The notes: generated from the letters alone by a model not told the origin. 64,000 nt of DNA from Frankia sp. AgB1.9 (GCF_016786355.1 NZ_JADWYX010000037.1:16175-80174); one strand, 5' to 3'. Positions 48,145-57,674 are shown, counted from the first letter of the stretch. Numbers and translations are program-made.

Positions 48145-48984
48145 TCAGCGCTGACTCGGCCCTGGGAGCTGGCTGGCGACGCCGTCGAGGAAGATCGCCA
48201 GGCTGTGGTCGAAGATCTCGCCGGCCGGCGCGGAGACGTAGATGTCGCCGGCGGCCCGCAGGGCGGCGAACTGGCCGGCCGGCAGCGCGTCGAGAAGCTG
48301 GTCGAACCCGTCGGATCCCGCCGCGCCGGTCGGGGACTGTCCGCGGTGGGCCCGGCGGATCGCCGAGCTCGCGAGGAACTCGAGCATCGTGATCGTGGCG
48401 TAGCCCGCCTGCTCCTCGGTGAGGCCGGCCTCGAGAAACAGGCCAAGCGCCGCGTCGACGACGCGCAGCATGTTCGGTCCGTAGCCCGCCCGGCTGCGCG
48501 TCGACGGCGGCAGCGGCTGGTCCACGCTGATGCGGTGCATCCGTCGCATCAGCACCTCGATGTCGGCCCGCCAGCCGCGTCCGGTGCGGTCGAACCGGAT
48601 ATCGCCCATGACGTGGTCGCCGATCAGCGCGATGAGCTCGTCCCGGCTGGCGATGTGCCGGTAGAGCGAGGCGATGGTGGTGTCGAGCCGCACGGCGACC
48701 GAGCGCAGAGTCAACGCGTCGAGCCCGTCGTCCCGGAGCAGCGCCAACGCCGCCTCGATGATGCGCTCGCAGGACAGTCCGCCTGGCCGGGGTCGCCGCC
48801 GGCTCTCGGCCGCCGCGCGCTGAGCCCACCAGCGGGCCGACCCCGCCTCGGGCGGCGAGGTCGCGCCGCCGGGGCCGGCCGGTCCACCCGCCCCGGGACC
48901 GGGGCCCCGCTCGTGCGCCGTGTCCGAGCCGTCGAGGACGCCAAGCCGGGCATCGTCGCCTTCCGCCAGTGATCGCCCCTGCAC
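48145..48984 (-). CDS. TetR family regulator
   Basis: About 279 aa if started at GTG 48984; the start is uncertain because the first ~80 residues are Gly/Pro/Ala-rich and poorly informative. Helix-turn-helix: LSCERIIEAALALLRDDGLDAL, RSVAVRLDTTIASLYRHIASRDEL, of the GntR-like/TetR_C_1 (tetracycline-type) subgroup. The C-terminal domain covers MLRVVDAALGLFLEAGLTEEQAG onward. It is divergent from a P450 with two identical-arm palindromes between, a clear repressor-target layout. Confidence 0.82.
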   Translation of the reverse strand: MQGRSLAEGDDARLGVLDGSDTAHERGPGPGAGGPAGPGGATSPPEAGSARWWAQRAAAESRRRPRPGGLSCERIIEAALALLRDDGLDALTLRSVAVRLDTTIASLYRHIASRDELIALIGDHVMGDIRFDRTGRGWRADIEVLMRRMHRISVDQPLPPSTRSRAGYGPNMLRVVDAALGLFLEAGLTEEQAGYATITMLEFLASSAIRRAHRGQSPTGAAGSDGFDQLLDALPAGQFAALRAAGDIYVSAPAGEIFDHSLAIFLDGVASQLPGPSQR

Positions 48985-49014
48985 CCTCCCATTCAAGCAC
49001 CATCTTGACAGTGC

Positions 49015-49064
49015 GCGATCGACGATCGCATACTTCGGCCACTCGGAAGGCGATCGGCGATCGC
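49015..49064. promoter_or_regulatory. Twin 15-bp palindromes (TetR/P450 operator)
   Basis: GCGATCG-A-CGATCGC (49015-49029) and GCGATCG-G-CGATCGC (49050-49064), each followed by AT. Arms are perfect 7-bp inverted repeats; centres are 35 bp apart. They lie between the divergent TetR and P450 genes. Two copies of a 15-bp palindrome so close together are very unlikely by chance. Confidence 0.8.
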
Positions 49065-49186
49065 ATGCGGGGCCGTAGTGGGAAGTCCTGGCCGCGCGGC
49101 GGCGTACGCCGACCACGTGACCGAGCCCCGGACGTGTTCGAGACGTCTGCGCTGTGGCGTGAACCGGCAAGCGAGAGAAGGCCAGA

Positions 49187-50377
49187 ATGACCGCGGACCT
49201 GTACTGGGATCCCTACGACAAGGCGATCGACGTGGACCCGCACCCGCTCTGGCGGCGGATGCGCGACGAGCAGCCCGTCTACCGCAACGAGAAGTTCGAC
49301 TTCTACGCGCTGTCACGGTTCGAGGACGTGGACGCGGCCCACCTGGACCCGGCCACCTACAGCTCGCGCTACGGCACGGTCCTGGAGATCATGACCCCGG
49401 AGCCCTGGGACACCGGGCAGATGATCTTCATGGATCCGCCGGTCCACACGACGCTGCGGGTGCTGGTCTCCCGGGCGTTCACCCCGCGCCGGGTCGGTGG
49501 GCTGGAAGGTGCCATCCGCGAGACCTGCGCCGAGCTGCTCGACCCCCAGATCGGCGGCGGTGGGTTCGACTACGTCCAGGACTTCGCCGCCCAGCTGCCT
49601 TCCATGGTCATTTCCCGGCTGATCGGGGTCGACCCGGCGGACCGGGAGGACGTTCGGCGCATGATCGACGGAACCTTCCATCACGACGAGACCGCTGGCA
49701 TGGCCAACGAGATCGCCATCGCCGCGGCCACGAAGCTGCACCTGTACTTCGCCGAGCAGATCGAGGCCCGCCGCGCCGTCCCCCGCGACGACCTGATGAC
49801 CGCCCTCGTCCAGGCCGAGGTCCGCGTCGCCGACGGCGGCACCCGGCGGCTGTCCACCCGGGAGGCCACCGACTTCACCACCCTGCTGACTGCGGCCGGC
49901 ACCGAGACCGTCGCCCGCCTGCTGGGCTGGGCGTGCGACGTGCTCGCGGCCCACCCCGACCAGCGGGCCGCGCTGGCCGCCGACCCGTCGTTGCTGGCGG
50001 GCGCCGTCGAGGAGACCCTGCGCTACGAGGCGCCGTCCCCGGTGCAGGGCCGGGTCACCACCCGCGACGTCGAGCTGCACGGCACCACGATCCCGGCCAA
50101 GTCCAAGATCCTGCTGCTGACCGGCTCCGCCGGCCGCGACGACCGCGCCTACACGGATCCCGATGTCTACGACGTCCGCCGTCGGTTCGACCGGCATGTC
50201 TCCCTCGGCCACGGCATCCACTTCTGCCTGGGCGCCGGGCTTGCCCGGCTGGAGAGCCGGATCGCGATCGAGGAGACGCTCAAGCGGTTCCCGACCTGGG
50301 AGATCGACCACGAGCACGCCGTCCGCCTGCACACCAGCACGGTCCGCGGCTACGAGAAGCTGCCCATCGCGGTCTGA
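49187..50377 (+). CDS. Cytochrome P450
   Basis: 396 aa, ATG 49187 after AGAAGG. I-helix AAGTETVARL (Thr with preceding Gly), K-helix EETLRYEAP (ExxR), heme loop LGHGIHFCLG with Cys347. Soluble bacterial class. It is distinct from the P450 at 33881 (different I-helix and loop). Likely repressed by the divergent TetR through the twin palindromes. Neither redox partner nor a biosynthetic cluster is adjacent, so a detoxification or xenobiotic-hydroxylating role is as likely as catabolism. Confidence 0.92.
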   Translation: MTADLYWDPYDKAIDVDPHPLWRRMRDEQPVYRNEKFDFYALSRFEDVDAAHLDPATYSSRYGTVLEIMTPEPWDTGQMIFMDPPVHTTLRVLVSRAFTPRRVGGLEGAIRETCAELLDPQIGGGGFDYVQDFAAQLPSMVISRLIGVDPADREDVRRMIDGTFHHDETAGMANEIAIAAATKLHLYFAEQIEARRAVPRDDLMTALVQAEVRVADGGTRRLSTREATDFTTLLTAAGTETVARLLGWACDVLAAHPDQRAALAADPSLLAGAVEETLRYEAPSPVQGRVTTRDVELHGTTIPAKSKILLLTGSAGRDDRAYTDPDVYDVRRRFDRHVSLGHGIHFCLGAGLARLESRIAIEETLKRFPTWEIDHEHAVRLHTSTVRGYEKLPIAV

Positions 50378-50516
50378 CCCCGGAGGCCTCGGCGTGCGGC
50401 CACCCGATCCCGCTGGGAGTATGCGCATGGGCGCTTTGCGTGCTGATAGAAAGCCGGCGGCCTGCTCATCCCCGCGACGATCGTGACCGTGCGCCGAGGT
50501 CTAGCGAAGGACTGCC

Positions 50517-52484
50517 GTGACCGATCGGGAGCAGCTGACGGCGCCGGAACCCGGGTCGGCGGGGCCCTCGGGGACCCATGGTCCGGGGACGTCTGACACC
50601 GTGCGGCTCGCGGTCGTGGTCGGCGCGCTCGGCGTGGTCTTCGGGGACATCGGGACGAGCCCGATCTACACGCTCCAGACCGTCTTCAACCCGCGCGACC
50701 CGCATCCCGTCCCCGTCAGCCAGGGCAACGTGTTCGGTGTCGTGTCGCTGGTCTTCTGGTCGGTGATGGTCATCGTCACGGTCACGTACGTGCTGCTGGC
50801 GATGCGCGCCGACAACGACGGCGAGGGCGGCATCATGGCCCTGATCACCCTGCTGCGCCGGATGGGGAAGGGGCGGGGCGGTCGGACCGCCGGAATCCTG
50901 GCCGGGCTGGGCATCTTCGGGGCCGCGCTGTTCTTTGGTGACAGTATGATCACCCCCGCGATCTCGGTGCTGTCCGCCGTCGAGGGCATCAAGATCGTCG
51001 AACCCTCGTTCGAGGAGCTGGTCGTCCCGATCACCGCGGTGATCATCATCTTGCTCTTCCTCGTGCAGCGGTTCGGCACCGCCACGGTCGGCCGGATGTT
51101 CGGGCCGGTGATGATCCTCTGGTTCGTCACCATCGGCGCGCTGGGAATCACCGGTATCGCCGGTCACCCGGCCATCCTCAAGGCGCTGTCGCCGACCTAC
51201 GCGGTCGGTTTCCTCGCCCACCATTTCGGCACCGCGTTCTTCGCCCTCGCGGCGGTCGTTCTCGCCGTCACCGGCGCCGAGGCGCTGTACGCCGACATGG
51301 GTCACTTCGGCCGGCCGGCGATCAGCCGGGCCTGGCTGCTGCTGGTCTTTCCCGCCTGCGTGCTGAGCTATCTCGGCCAGGGCGCGCTGATCCTCGACAA
51401 CACGGACAACCTCAGCGGGCCGTTCTTTCTCCTCGCCCCCGGCTGGGCCCGGCTGCCACTGGTCATGCTGGCCACCGCGGCGACCGTGATCGCCTCCCAG
51501 GCGGTCATCACGGGGGCGTACTCGGTCGCCTCCCAGGCCGCCGAGCTCGGCTACCTGCCCAGGCTGCGGATCATCCACACCTCGGAGTCGACCTTCGGGC
51601 AGATCTACGTTCCCTGGATCAACTGGGTGCTGATGGTCTCGGTGCTCACCCTGGTCTTCGCGTTCCGCAGCTCCACGGCCCTCGCCTTCGCGTTCGGGAT
51701 GGCGGTCACCGGCACGATCACCATCACCACCCTGATGTTCTTCTACGTCGCCCGCTGGAAATGGCGGCTACCGCGCTGGCTGCTCGGACTGGGCGCCAGC
51801 CTGCTGCTGCTCGTGGACCTGCTGTTCGTCGCGGCCAACCTGACCAAGCTCGTCCACGGCGCGTGGCTGCCGCTGCTCATCGCTCTGACGGCGTTCACCG
51901 TCATGACGACCTGGCAGCGCGGCCGCCAGATCGTCACCGCGCAACGGCAACGCCACGAGGGATCGCTGCGCGAGTTCGTCGACCAGCTGCGCACCGGCGC
52001 CCTGCCGACGACGCGGGTGCCGGGGAGCGCGGTCTTCCTCAACCGGGGCAAGCAGACCGCGCCGCTCGCGCTGCGCGCCAACGTCGAGCACAACCACGTG
52101 CGGCACGACCTCGTCGTGATCCTGTCCATCGAGACCCTGCCGGTGCCGCGCGTACCGGCGAGCAGGCGGACGGCCGTGGACGACCTCGGCTACACGGACG
52201 ACGGCATCACCCACGTCACCGCCTGGTTCGGCTACCTGGAGACGCCCGACATCTTCGGCGTCCTGCGGGACCTCGACCCGGCGGTCACCGAGGGGCAGCT
52301 GGACCTGGCCCAGGCGTCCTTCTTCCTGTCCAAGATCCAGCTGACCAGTGGCGAGGCGCCGACCATGGCCCGCTGGCGCAAGCGGCTGTTCATCGCCACG
52401 TCCCACCTCACCGCCGACGCCGCCCAGCACTTCGGCCTCCCGCGCGAGCGCACCGTGATCATGGGCTCGCACATCGAGGTCTAG
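50517..52484 (+). CDS. kup: Kup-family potassium uptake protein
   Basis: 655 aa, GTG 50517 after AAGGA. KUP signature at the N-terminus (GALGVVFGDIGTSPIYTLQT), about twelve membrane segments over residues 25-460 (TYVLLAMRADNDGEGGIMAL, ILAGLGIFGAALFFGDSMIT), then a cytoplasmic C-terminal domain (EHNHVRHDLVVILSIE, and FFLSKIQLT). Kup imports K+ with protons. Length fits the family. It is 139 bp after the P450 and convergent with the MFS gene (31 bp gap). Confidence 0.95.
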   Translation: MTDREQLTAPEPGSAGPSGTHGPGTSDTVRLAVVVGALGVVFGDIGTSPIYTLQTVFNPRDPHPVPVSQGNVFGVVSLVFWSVMVIVTVTYVLLAMRADNDGEGGIMALITLLRRMGKGRGGRTAGILAGLGIFGAALFFGDSMITPAISVLSAVEGIKIVEPSFEELVVPITAVIIILLFLVQRFGTATVGRMFGPVMILWFVTIGALGITGIAGHPAILKALSPTYAVGFLAHHFGTAFFALAAVVLAVTGAEALYADMGHFGRPAISRAWLLLVFPACVLSYLGQGALILDNTDNLSGPFFLLAPGWARLPLVMLATAATVIASQAVITGAYSVASQAAELGYLPRLRIIHTSESTFGQIYVPWINWVLMVSVLTLVFAFRSSTALAFAFGMAVTGTITITTLMFFYVARWKWRLPRWLLGLGASLLLLVDLLFVAANLTKLVHGAWLPLLIALTAFTVMTTWQRGRQIVTAQRQRHEGSLREFVDQLRTGALPTTRVPGSAVFLNRGKQTAPLALRANVEHNHVRHDLVVILSIETLPVPRVPASRRTAVDDLGYTDDGITHVTAWFGYLETPDIFGVLRDLDPAVTEGQLDLAQASFFLSKIQLTSGEAPTMARWRKRLFIATSHLTADAAQHFGLPRERTVIMGSHIEV

Positions 52485-52515
52485 GCAGGGCCAGCCGGAC
52501 ACCCGGCCGCGACGA

Positions 52516-54705
52516 TCACGGTTCGACGGACGCCTCCGCGGCGGCGGGGGTGGTGAGCCGGGCCAGCTCGGCGTCGACCATCGCCTGGTGTTCGGCGTCC
52601 CGGCGCCGCGCGGTGCTCGGGCGCCACGGCCCGGCCATCAGGAAGATGAGCGGGATGAAGACGATCTCGCCGCCGACGGCGATCCAGAAGTAGGTCTGCC
52701 ACTGGCCGGGGGAGTCCGCCGCGGCCTTCTGGACCTTCGCGCCGTGCTTGTCCAGGTACATCAGCACCGCCTGGACCTTCGGGTTCTGCAGCGGGGTGCC
52801 GTACTTGTCGAGGTAGTCAAGGTCCGCGCCGGGTACGGCGGCGAGCGCGGTGAGCTGGTCGGCGGCCTTCTGGACCGCGTCGCCGTTCGAGTCCATGAAG
52901 AGCAGGTCAGGCAGCGGCACGGCGCGCAGGGCGGTGAGCCTGGCCTGGGCGTCGTCGGGGGAGATGTTGAGCTTGGCGGCGATCTCGCCGTCGGCCTTGG
53001 CCGTCGCGGCCGCGTCGCCCGGGTTCGTCAGGACCGTCGCGATCGTCTGGTCGTCGATCGCCTGCGCCGTGGCGAGCTCCTGCGTGTAGCGGCCGCTGAG
53101 GTCGATCACCCGGGCGACGTCGGCGACCGGCTTGCCGGAGATCTCGCTGAGTGCCGCGGCCTGCGTCGCGGTGTTCGCGGGGTCCTTCGTCAGCGCGGCC
53201 TGGGTGGCCGGGGTCAGCTTCGCCGCCGTCGCGAGCTGCGTCTGGTACTTCGCGGCGAGGCTCTGGACCTTGTCGACGATGGCCGGGTCGGCCGCGACGG
53301 CCTTGACGATCGCGTTCTGCACCGGATTGAGCGTCGGGTCCTGCCCGCTCGCCGCGGCCTGCACGGTCGGGCCGTCCTGGACCAGCGGCGTGACGGTCGT
53401 GACGATGTACGGCAGCAGGAACGTCGAGACGGTGACCACGGCCCGGATCGTCAGCCCCCACAGCGCCAGCCCGGTGGCGCTGAGCGCGGGATTGCGCCGC
53501 TCGACGGTCTCGGTGAAGCTCGCCATCCAGGGCGCGAACGCGAGGCCGAGCGAGATCGCGAGCGGCACGAGGATCGCGACGAACGTGTAGTAGCTCGTGT
53601 CCGCGTGACCGGTCCGGTCGATCAGCACCAGCGTGCAGGCAACCGCGCCGACCGCGCCGACGACCATGAACGGCTTTCGGACCCGCAGCCGGTCGGACAC
53701 CCAGCCGATCAGGATCAGCGCCGCGGCCTCGCAGCCCCACATCCAGTTGCCCAGGGCGTTGGCCTGCGAGGTGCTGAACCCGAACAGCGTCTGGAAGAAG
53801 ATCGGGAAGAAGCCGACGGCGACGAAGTAGATGAACAGGAACAGGCTGATCGCCAGGGCCGAGCCGACGATGTCCAGGTGCAGCATCTGCCGCCACGGCC
53901 GGCGCAGCGCCGCTTCGATGTCGGCGGCGTCGAGGCCCTTGGCTCGTGCCTCGACGAGGGCGCGGTCCCGTTCGCTGACCATGATCTGGTCCCGCAGCCG
54001 CGGCGAGAGCTCGCGCAGGAAGAACAGGGCGATGAGGAACACGCCGATCCCGGCGAAACCGGCGATCACGTACTGGTCCCGCCAGTCGGTGAGGTGATCG
54101 GCCGTGTTGCTGACGACGGCGCTGACGATCAGGCTGCCGGCGACGGGGCCGATCGTCCAGAAGCCCATCGCCGACGCCCGGCCGAGCTGCGGGCTGAAGT
54201 CACGGATCAGGGCGGGCGTCGCGACGAGCACTGTTCCCTCGATCGCGCCGAGCAGCGAGTAGAGAATCCCGACGCTCCAGCCCGAGTCGACGTTCGGAAA
54301 GCCGAACAGGCAGATGAGCGCGCAGAGCAGCACGCCGACCGTGACGACGTTCGCGCGGCCGTAGCGGTCGCAGACCCCGCCGGCGAGCGAGGCCAGGGCG
54401 CTGGCGAGCGCGGACACCACGTTGATGTTGACGAAGAACAGGAACGAGATGCCGGTACTGGTCAGCACCTGCTCGCTGACTCCGCTGATCAGGTAGTACT
54501 GGTAGTAGAACAAGATCGTCGTGAGGACCACGATCGCCAGCGCGGCCAGCCGAGGCCCGAACGCGGGGTAGTGCGCGAGTTCTCGGCGCCACAGCCGGCT
54601 GACCCCGAGTCCTGCCTCGCCCCCGGTCCCAGCGCCGGGCTCAGCGCCGGTCCCGCCAGGCGGGAGATCGGGCGGAGAGGTGCTGGCGGCGGCGGTTGCG
54701 CTCAT
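52516..54705 (-). CDS. MFS transporter with large loop before the last membrane segment
   Basis: 729 aa, ATG 54705. The N-terminal part is a usual major-facilitator core: an IVVLTTILFYYQYYLISGVS segment, ALASLAGGVCDRYGRANVVT between TM2 and TM3, and later ILIGWVSDRLRVRKPF. After about TM11 (ALWGLTIRAVVTVSTFLLPY) comes a ~230-residue Ala-rich hydrophilic segment (about 430-660) before a last helix (WQTYFWIAVGGEIVFIPLIF). The extra segment contains repeat-like LDKYGTP/LDKHGAK and ALTKDPANTATQAAAL stretches and probably faces outside. The core suggests a sugar or organic-anion porter; the substrate is unknown. Confidence 0.88.
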   Translation of the reverse strand: MSATAAASTSPPDLPPGGTGAEPGAGTGGEAGLGVSRLWRRELAHYPAFGPRLAALAIVVLTTILFYYQYYLISGVSEQVLTSTGISFLFFVNINVVSALASALASLAGGVCDRYGRANVVTVGVLLCALICLFGFPNVDSGWSVGILYSLLGAIEGTVLVATPALIRDFSPQLGRASAMGFWTIGPVAGSLIVSAVVSNTADHLTDWRDQYVIAGFAGIGVFLIALFFLRELSPRLRDQIMVSERDRALVEARAKGLDAADIEAALRRPWRQMLHLDIVGSALAISLFLFIYFVAVGFFPIFFQTLFGFSTSQANALGNWMWGCEAAALILIGWVSDRLRVRKPFMVVGAVGAVACTLVLIDRTGHADTSYYTFVAILVPLAISLGLAFAPWMASFTETVERRNPALSATGLALWGLTIRAVVTVSTFLLPYIVTTVTPLVQDGPTVQAAASGQDPTLNPVQNAIVKAVAADPAIVDKVQSLAAKYQTQLATAAKLTPATQAALTKDPANTATQAAALSEISGKPVADVARVIDLSGRYTQELATAQAIDDQTIATVLTNPGDAAATAKADGEIAAKLNISPDDAQARLTALRAVPLPDLLFMDSNGDAVQKAADQLTALAAVPGADLDYLDKYGTPLQNPKVQAVLMYLDKHGAKVQKAAADSPGQWQTYFWIAVGGEIVFIPLIFLMAGPWRPSTARRRDAEHQAMVDAELARLTTPAAAEASVEP

Positions 54706-55133
54706 GGCGGGTCCTGTCGCAGGTGGGGCGTCAGATGCGGCGATCGACGCCGTGTGCGCAGGTTAGGGCTAAATAACATCTGTTTTCAAGCAATTCGCCC
54801 CGATCCGGACATCATCTGGTGCTCCGCCTGGCGAGCACTCGGCCTGGCCGGGCGCCCCGCCGGCCCCGGGTCCCCTTGATTGCCGTTTCGGCCCTGCGGT
54901 GGTCGCTACCGGGCCTGTTTCGTAGCCACCGGAAGGGCGCAAACAGCGATCAAGGTGCCGGATCGACCGGCGCCGAGCTGGCGAAGGTGCCGGACCGGCG
55001 ATCGTCATGGCGGATCCTGACCTTCACCGCCTTGGCCGTGGCGAGAGTGCTGTTCGTTTCAGGCCGCGAGGGCCCCCTCGTGCCACGGAAAACTCGGGTG
55101 CGGTCGGCGTTCGGACCACTTACCGTCGGCTTC
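54706..55133. other. Intergenic region
   Basis: About 430 bp between the MFS start and the next gene. Contains an AT-richer patch (54768-54792, GGCTAAATAACATCTG) that could hold the MFS promoter. The open frame preceding 55134 has no conserved features. Nothing else seen. Confidence 0.45.
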
Positions 55134-55727
55134 ATGGACGTGCGTTTCACGAGAACCGGGTCCCGCCAGTACGGAGTCGCCGTTTCCCTCGACGGCGCGT
55201 GGGGTCCGACGCGGACGGCCCCGGGATTCGACGCGTACCTTCCCCACGACCTCGTACATTTCATGGTCGAGGCGGAGTTGGGACTGGGCCTGGGCGTCTT
55301 CGGCCGGCAGGCCGCCGGAGGGGGTCAGTTTCCCCTGGCGAATCCGGCGGTCGCGCGTCGGCAGTCCAAACGACAGGAGCGCCTGAAAGCGCACGGCCAC
55401 CAGGACATGGCCCGCTCCGAGGCGCTTACCGGGGTCTGCACAGTGCTGTGGAAGCTGCGCCACGGGCTGATCCAGGAACGTCCTGACTGGCTGCGTGGAC
55501 GAACTCCCACCGGGTCCGCGCTTCCCGTGGACGGGGCCGACGGCGAGCACATCGAACGGGTCCTCGCCCGCCTGGACGAAGCCGCCGAGACGTGGCAACG
55601 CCTGGGCGTCGGCGAGTCGATGGTGCTGCCCTGGCCACACCGGCCGGCGAAGCTGACTGGCCCGGCAACCACCGTGCGGACCCGAAACCGCGGCTCGACG
55701 CGGCGACCCCGTGACCGTTCCCGGTGA
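55134..55727 (+). CDS. Conserved hypothetical protein (HDLVHF family)
   Basis: 197 aa from ATG 55134; no clear ribosome site. Begins MDVRFTRTGSRQYGVAV and has a conserved-looking YLPHDLVHFMVEAELGLGLG followed by GVFGRQAAGG. I recall similar actinobacterial hypothetical proteins with the same HDLVHF box and a ...RLDEAAETWQRLGVGESMVLPWP C-terminus, but no function is known. The His-Asp-x-x-His pattern might bind a metal. Codon position GC is normal for a coding gene. Confidence 0.65.
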   Translation: MDVRFTRTGSRQYGVAVSLDGAWGPTRTAPGFDAYLPHDLVHFMVEAELGLGLGVFGRQAAGGGQFPLANPAVARRQSKRQERLKAHGHQDMARSEALTGVCTVLWKLRHGLIQERPDWLRGRTPTGSALPVDGADGEHIERVLARLDEAAETWQRLGVGESMVLPWPHRPAKLTGPATTVRTRNRGSTRRPRDRSR

Positions 55728-55781
55728 ACGCGCCTCGATGCCGCGCCGCTCGCTCCAGATGAGGTCCGGTCATACTTTCTG

Positions 55782-55819
55782 GTCGTCAGACGACGCCTGA
55801 GAACGACCTAAGGTAGGTC
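55782..55819. terminator. Two short dyads between convergent genes
   Basis: GTCGTC-A-GACGAC (55782-55794) and GACCTA-AGG-TAGGTC (55805-55819). They lie between the hypothetical gene and the convergent TetR gene, a position expected for bidirectional termination. Confidence 0.4.
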
Positions 55820-55872
55820 CCGAACGAGCCGACTAATCAAGGCCACCCGCCCTGACCATGGCGGACGTGGCG

Positions 55873-56496
55873 CTAGCGATGGCCGGTGCCCGTGGCGGCC
55901 AGCACGAATGGGCCGAGGATGCGGGCGACGGCCTGCCCGGTCAGCTCGGGTGCCCCGCTCGGCAACGTCAGGTAGCTCATCGCCAGCCGGACGACGCACT
56001 CGGCGACGAGACGCCCGTCCGCCGGGTCGCCGTCGGGCCAGGTCCGCTGGAAACAGGTCTCCAGCCGGCGGCGGGCCGCGTCCAGCAGCGGGGGGCCGTG
56101 CTGGGCGAGCAGGCCGGCCAGCTCGCCATCCTGCGCCATCATCGCCTTGACCAGTGTGTCGTCGGCCGCCGCGCGCAGGAAGACCTCGAAGGCCGCGGCG
56201 ACGGCCGCCTGGGCGTCGTCCGCGTGACCGGCGACGGCGTCGTCGACGGCTTCGAGGAACCCGGCCGTCTCCCGCAGCAACAGTGCCCGTACCAGCGCGT
56301 CCCGGGAGCCGTAGTGCTGGTAGAGCGTCTGGCGGCTGACGCCGGCCCGGCTCGCGACGTCGGCCATCCGGGCCCTGGCCGCGCCCTGCTCGCGGACCAC
56401 CTCGGCGGCGGCGTCGAGCAGGGCCGCGCGCAGCCGGTCGCGGGTGACGCTGGCGAACCGCGTCGTCGGCTGCCCGTCGGGGCCGGATGCCGTCAT
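55873..56496 (-). CDS. TetR family regulator of the alkB operon
   Basis: 207 aa, ATG 56496 overlapping the alkB stop by four bases (ATGA). Helix-turn-helix: DRLRAALLDAAAEVVREQG, MADVASRAGVSRQTLYQHYGSRDAL. Ligand domain with MMAQDGELAGLLAQHGPPLL and WPDGDPADGRLVAECVVRL. Co-translated with alkB, it resembles AlkX-type regulators that repress their own alkane-hydroxylase operon and respond to fatty acids. The palindrome at 57730-57755 is its likely operator. Confidence 0.88.
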   Translation of the reverse strand: MTASGPDGQPTTRFASVTRDRLRAALLDAAAEVVREQGAARARMADVASRAGVSRQTLYQHYGSRDALVRALLLRETAGFLEAVDDAVAGHADDAQAAVAAAFEVFLRAAADDTLVKAMMAQDGELAGLLAQHGPPLLDAARRRLETCFQRTWPDGDPADGRLVAECVVRLAMSYLTLPSGAPELTGQAVARILGPFVLAATGTGHR

Positions 56497-57674
56497 GCGG
56501 AGGCCGCGTGTTCGCCGCCGTAGCGGGCGAGCAGCTCGGCGCGGCGATGGGGGGCGAGGTTCGCCAGGGCGACATCGCCGCCGTAGTGCGCGACCACCCG
56601 GTGGTCCATCACGCGGCGCCACAGCGGTGGCACCAGCGCCAGCAGGATCATGGTCGCGTAGCCGGACGGCAGCTGCGGTGAGTCGGCGAAGGACCGCAGC
56701 GCCTGGTAGCGCCGCGTCGGGTTCGCATGGTGGTCGCTGTGCCGCTGCAACTGGTAGAGCGCGAGGTTGGAGATCACGGCGTCGCTGTTCCAGCTGTGCC
56801 GCGGATCGACCTTCTCGTAGCGTCCGGCGGCGGTCGGCTGGCGGGCCAGGCCGTAGTGCTCGAGATAGTTGACGACCTCGAGGAACGACAAGCCGATGAC
56901 CGCCTGCGCCGCGAGGAACACCAGTGCCCACGGGCCGAACGCCACCGCGAGTGCCGCGAACAGCGCGACCGTCAACGCCCAGGAGTGCAGCACCTCGTTG
57001 CGGACCGACCAGACTCGGTGACCGCGCAGCCGCAGCCGGCGTGTCTCCAGCCGCCAGGCCGAGCGCGCGGATCCCGCGACAGTGCGCGGCCAGAACCGCC
57101 AGAAGCTCTCACCCAGCCGCGAGCTGGCCGGATCCTCCGGTGTGGCGACCCGGACGTGGTGGCCGCGGTTGTGCTCGACGTAGAAGTGGCCGTAGGCGGT
57201 CGGCGCCAGCATGATCTTCGACAGCCAGCGTTCCAGCCGCTCCCGCTTGTGCCCCAGCTCGTGCGCGGCGTTGATCCCGACGCCGGTGACCGCGCCGGCT
57301 GACAGGACCAGCCCGACCCGGCCGAGCACTCCGAGCCCGCCGGCCGTCCAGGCCTGACAGCCGAGCACCAGGCCGACCCCGGTCAGCGGAAGGTAGAGAA
57401 AGGCCGCCCACCGGTAGTAACGGTCCGCCTGAAGACGGTCGGCGACCTGCTCGGGCGGATTGCGCGGGTCATGCGGGGTGGTGGCGTCCAGCAGCGGGAC
57501 CTGCACGAAGACGAAGAACGGCGTGAGCCACCACCAGAGACCGCTGCCTGTCTGGTGCCACAGCCCGTAGGCGACGACCACGAGCACGGGCGGGATCAGC
57601 CCGGCGAGCCACAGGTACCGGCGGCTGTCCCACCAGACGACGCCTTCGGGTGCGGTCAGGACGGATGACGCCAT
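56493..57674 (-). CDS. alkB: Alkane 1-monooxygenase
   Basis: 393 aa, ATG 57674 behind GGGGAGG; an upstream frame extension is not needed. Membrane-bound diiron hydroxylase: about six membrane segments and all His clusters (HELGHK, EHNRGHH, LQRHSDHH) plus the NYLEHYG box. It hydroxylates the terminal carbon of medium to long alkanes with electrons from rubredoxin. No rubredoxin domain is fused to the C-terminus and none is encoded next to it; the following gene is a TetR regulator. That differs from many actinobacterial alkB-rubA-rubB-alkU operons. Confidence 0.95.
   Translation of the reverse strand: MASSVLTAPEGVVWWDSRRYLWLAGLIPPVLVVVAYGLWHQTGSGLWWWLTPFFVFVQVPLLDATTPHDPRNPPEQVADRLQADRYYRWAAFLYLPLTGVGLVLGCQAWTAGGLGVLGRVGLVLSAGAVTGVGINAAHELGHKRERLERWLSKIMLAPTAYGHFYVEHNRGHHVRVATPEDPASSRLGESFWRFWPRTVAGSARSAWRLETRRLRLRGHRVWSVRNEVLHSWALTVALFAALAVAFGPWALVFLAAQAVIGLSFLEVVNYLEHYGLARQPTAAGRYEKVDPRHSWNSDAVISNLALYQLQRHSDHHANPTRRYQALRSFADSPQLPSGYATMILLALVPPLWRRVMDHRVVAHYGGDVALANLAPHRRAELLARYGGEHAASA

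Noticed and set aside
54420-54445. GTTGATGTTGACG resembling the dyad half-site
   Set aside because: Coding for the Val-Asn-Ile-Asn-Val stretch of the MFS protein; not a promoter and no second half.
55805-55819. GACCTA-AGG-TAGGTC as a TetR operator
   Set aside because: Located between convergent stops, so a terminator role is more likely than an operator.
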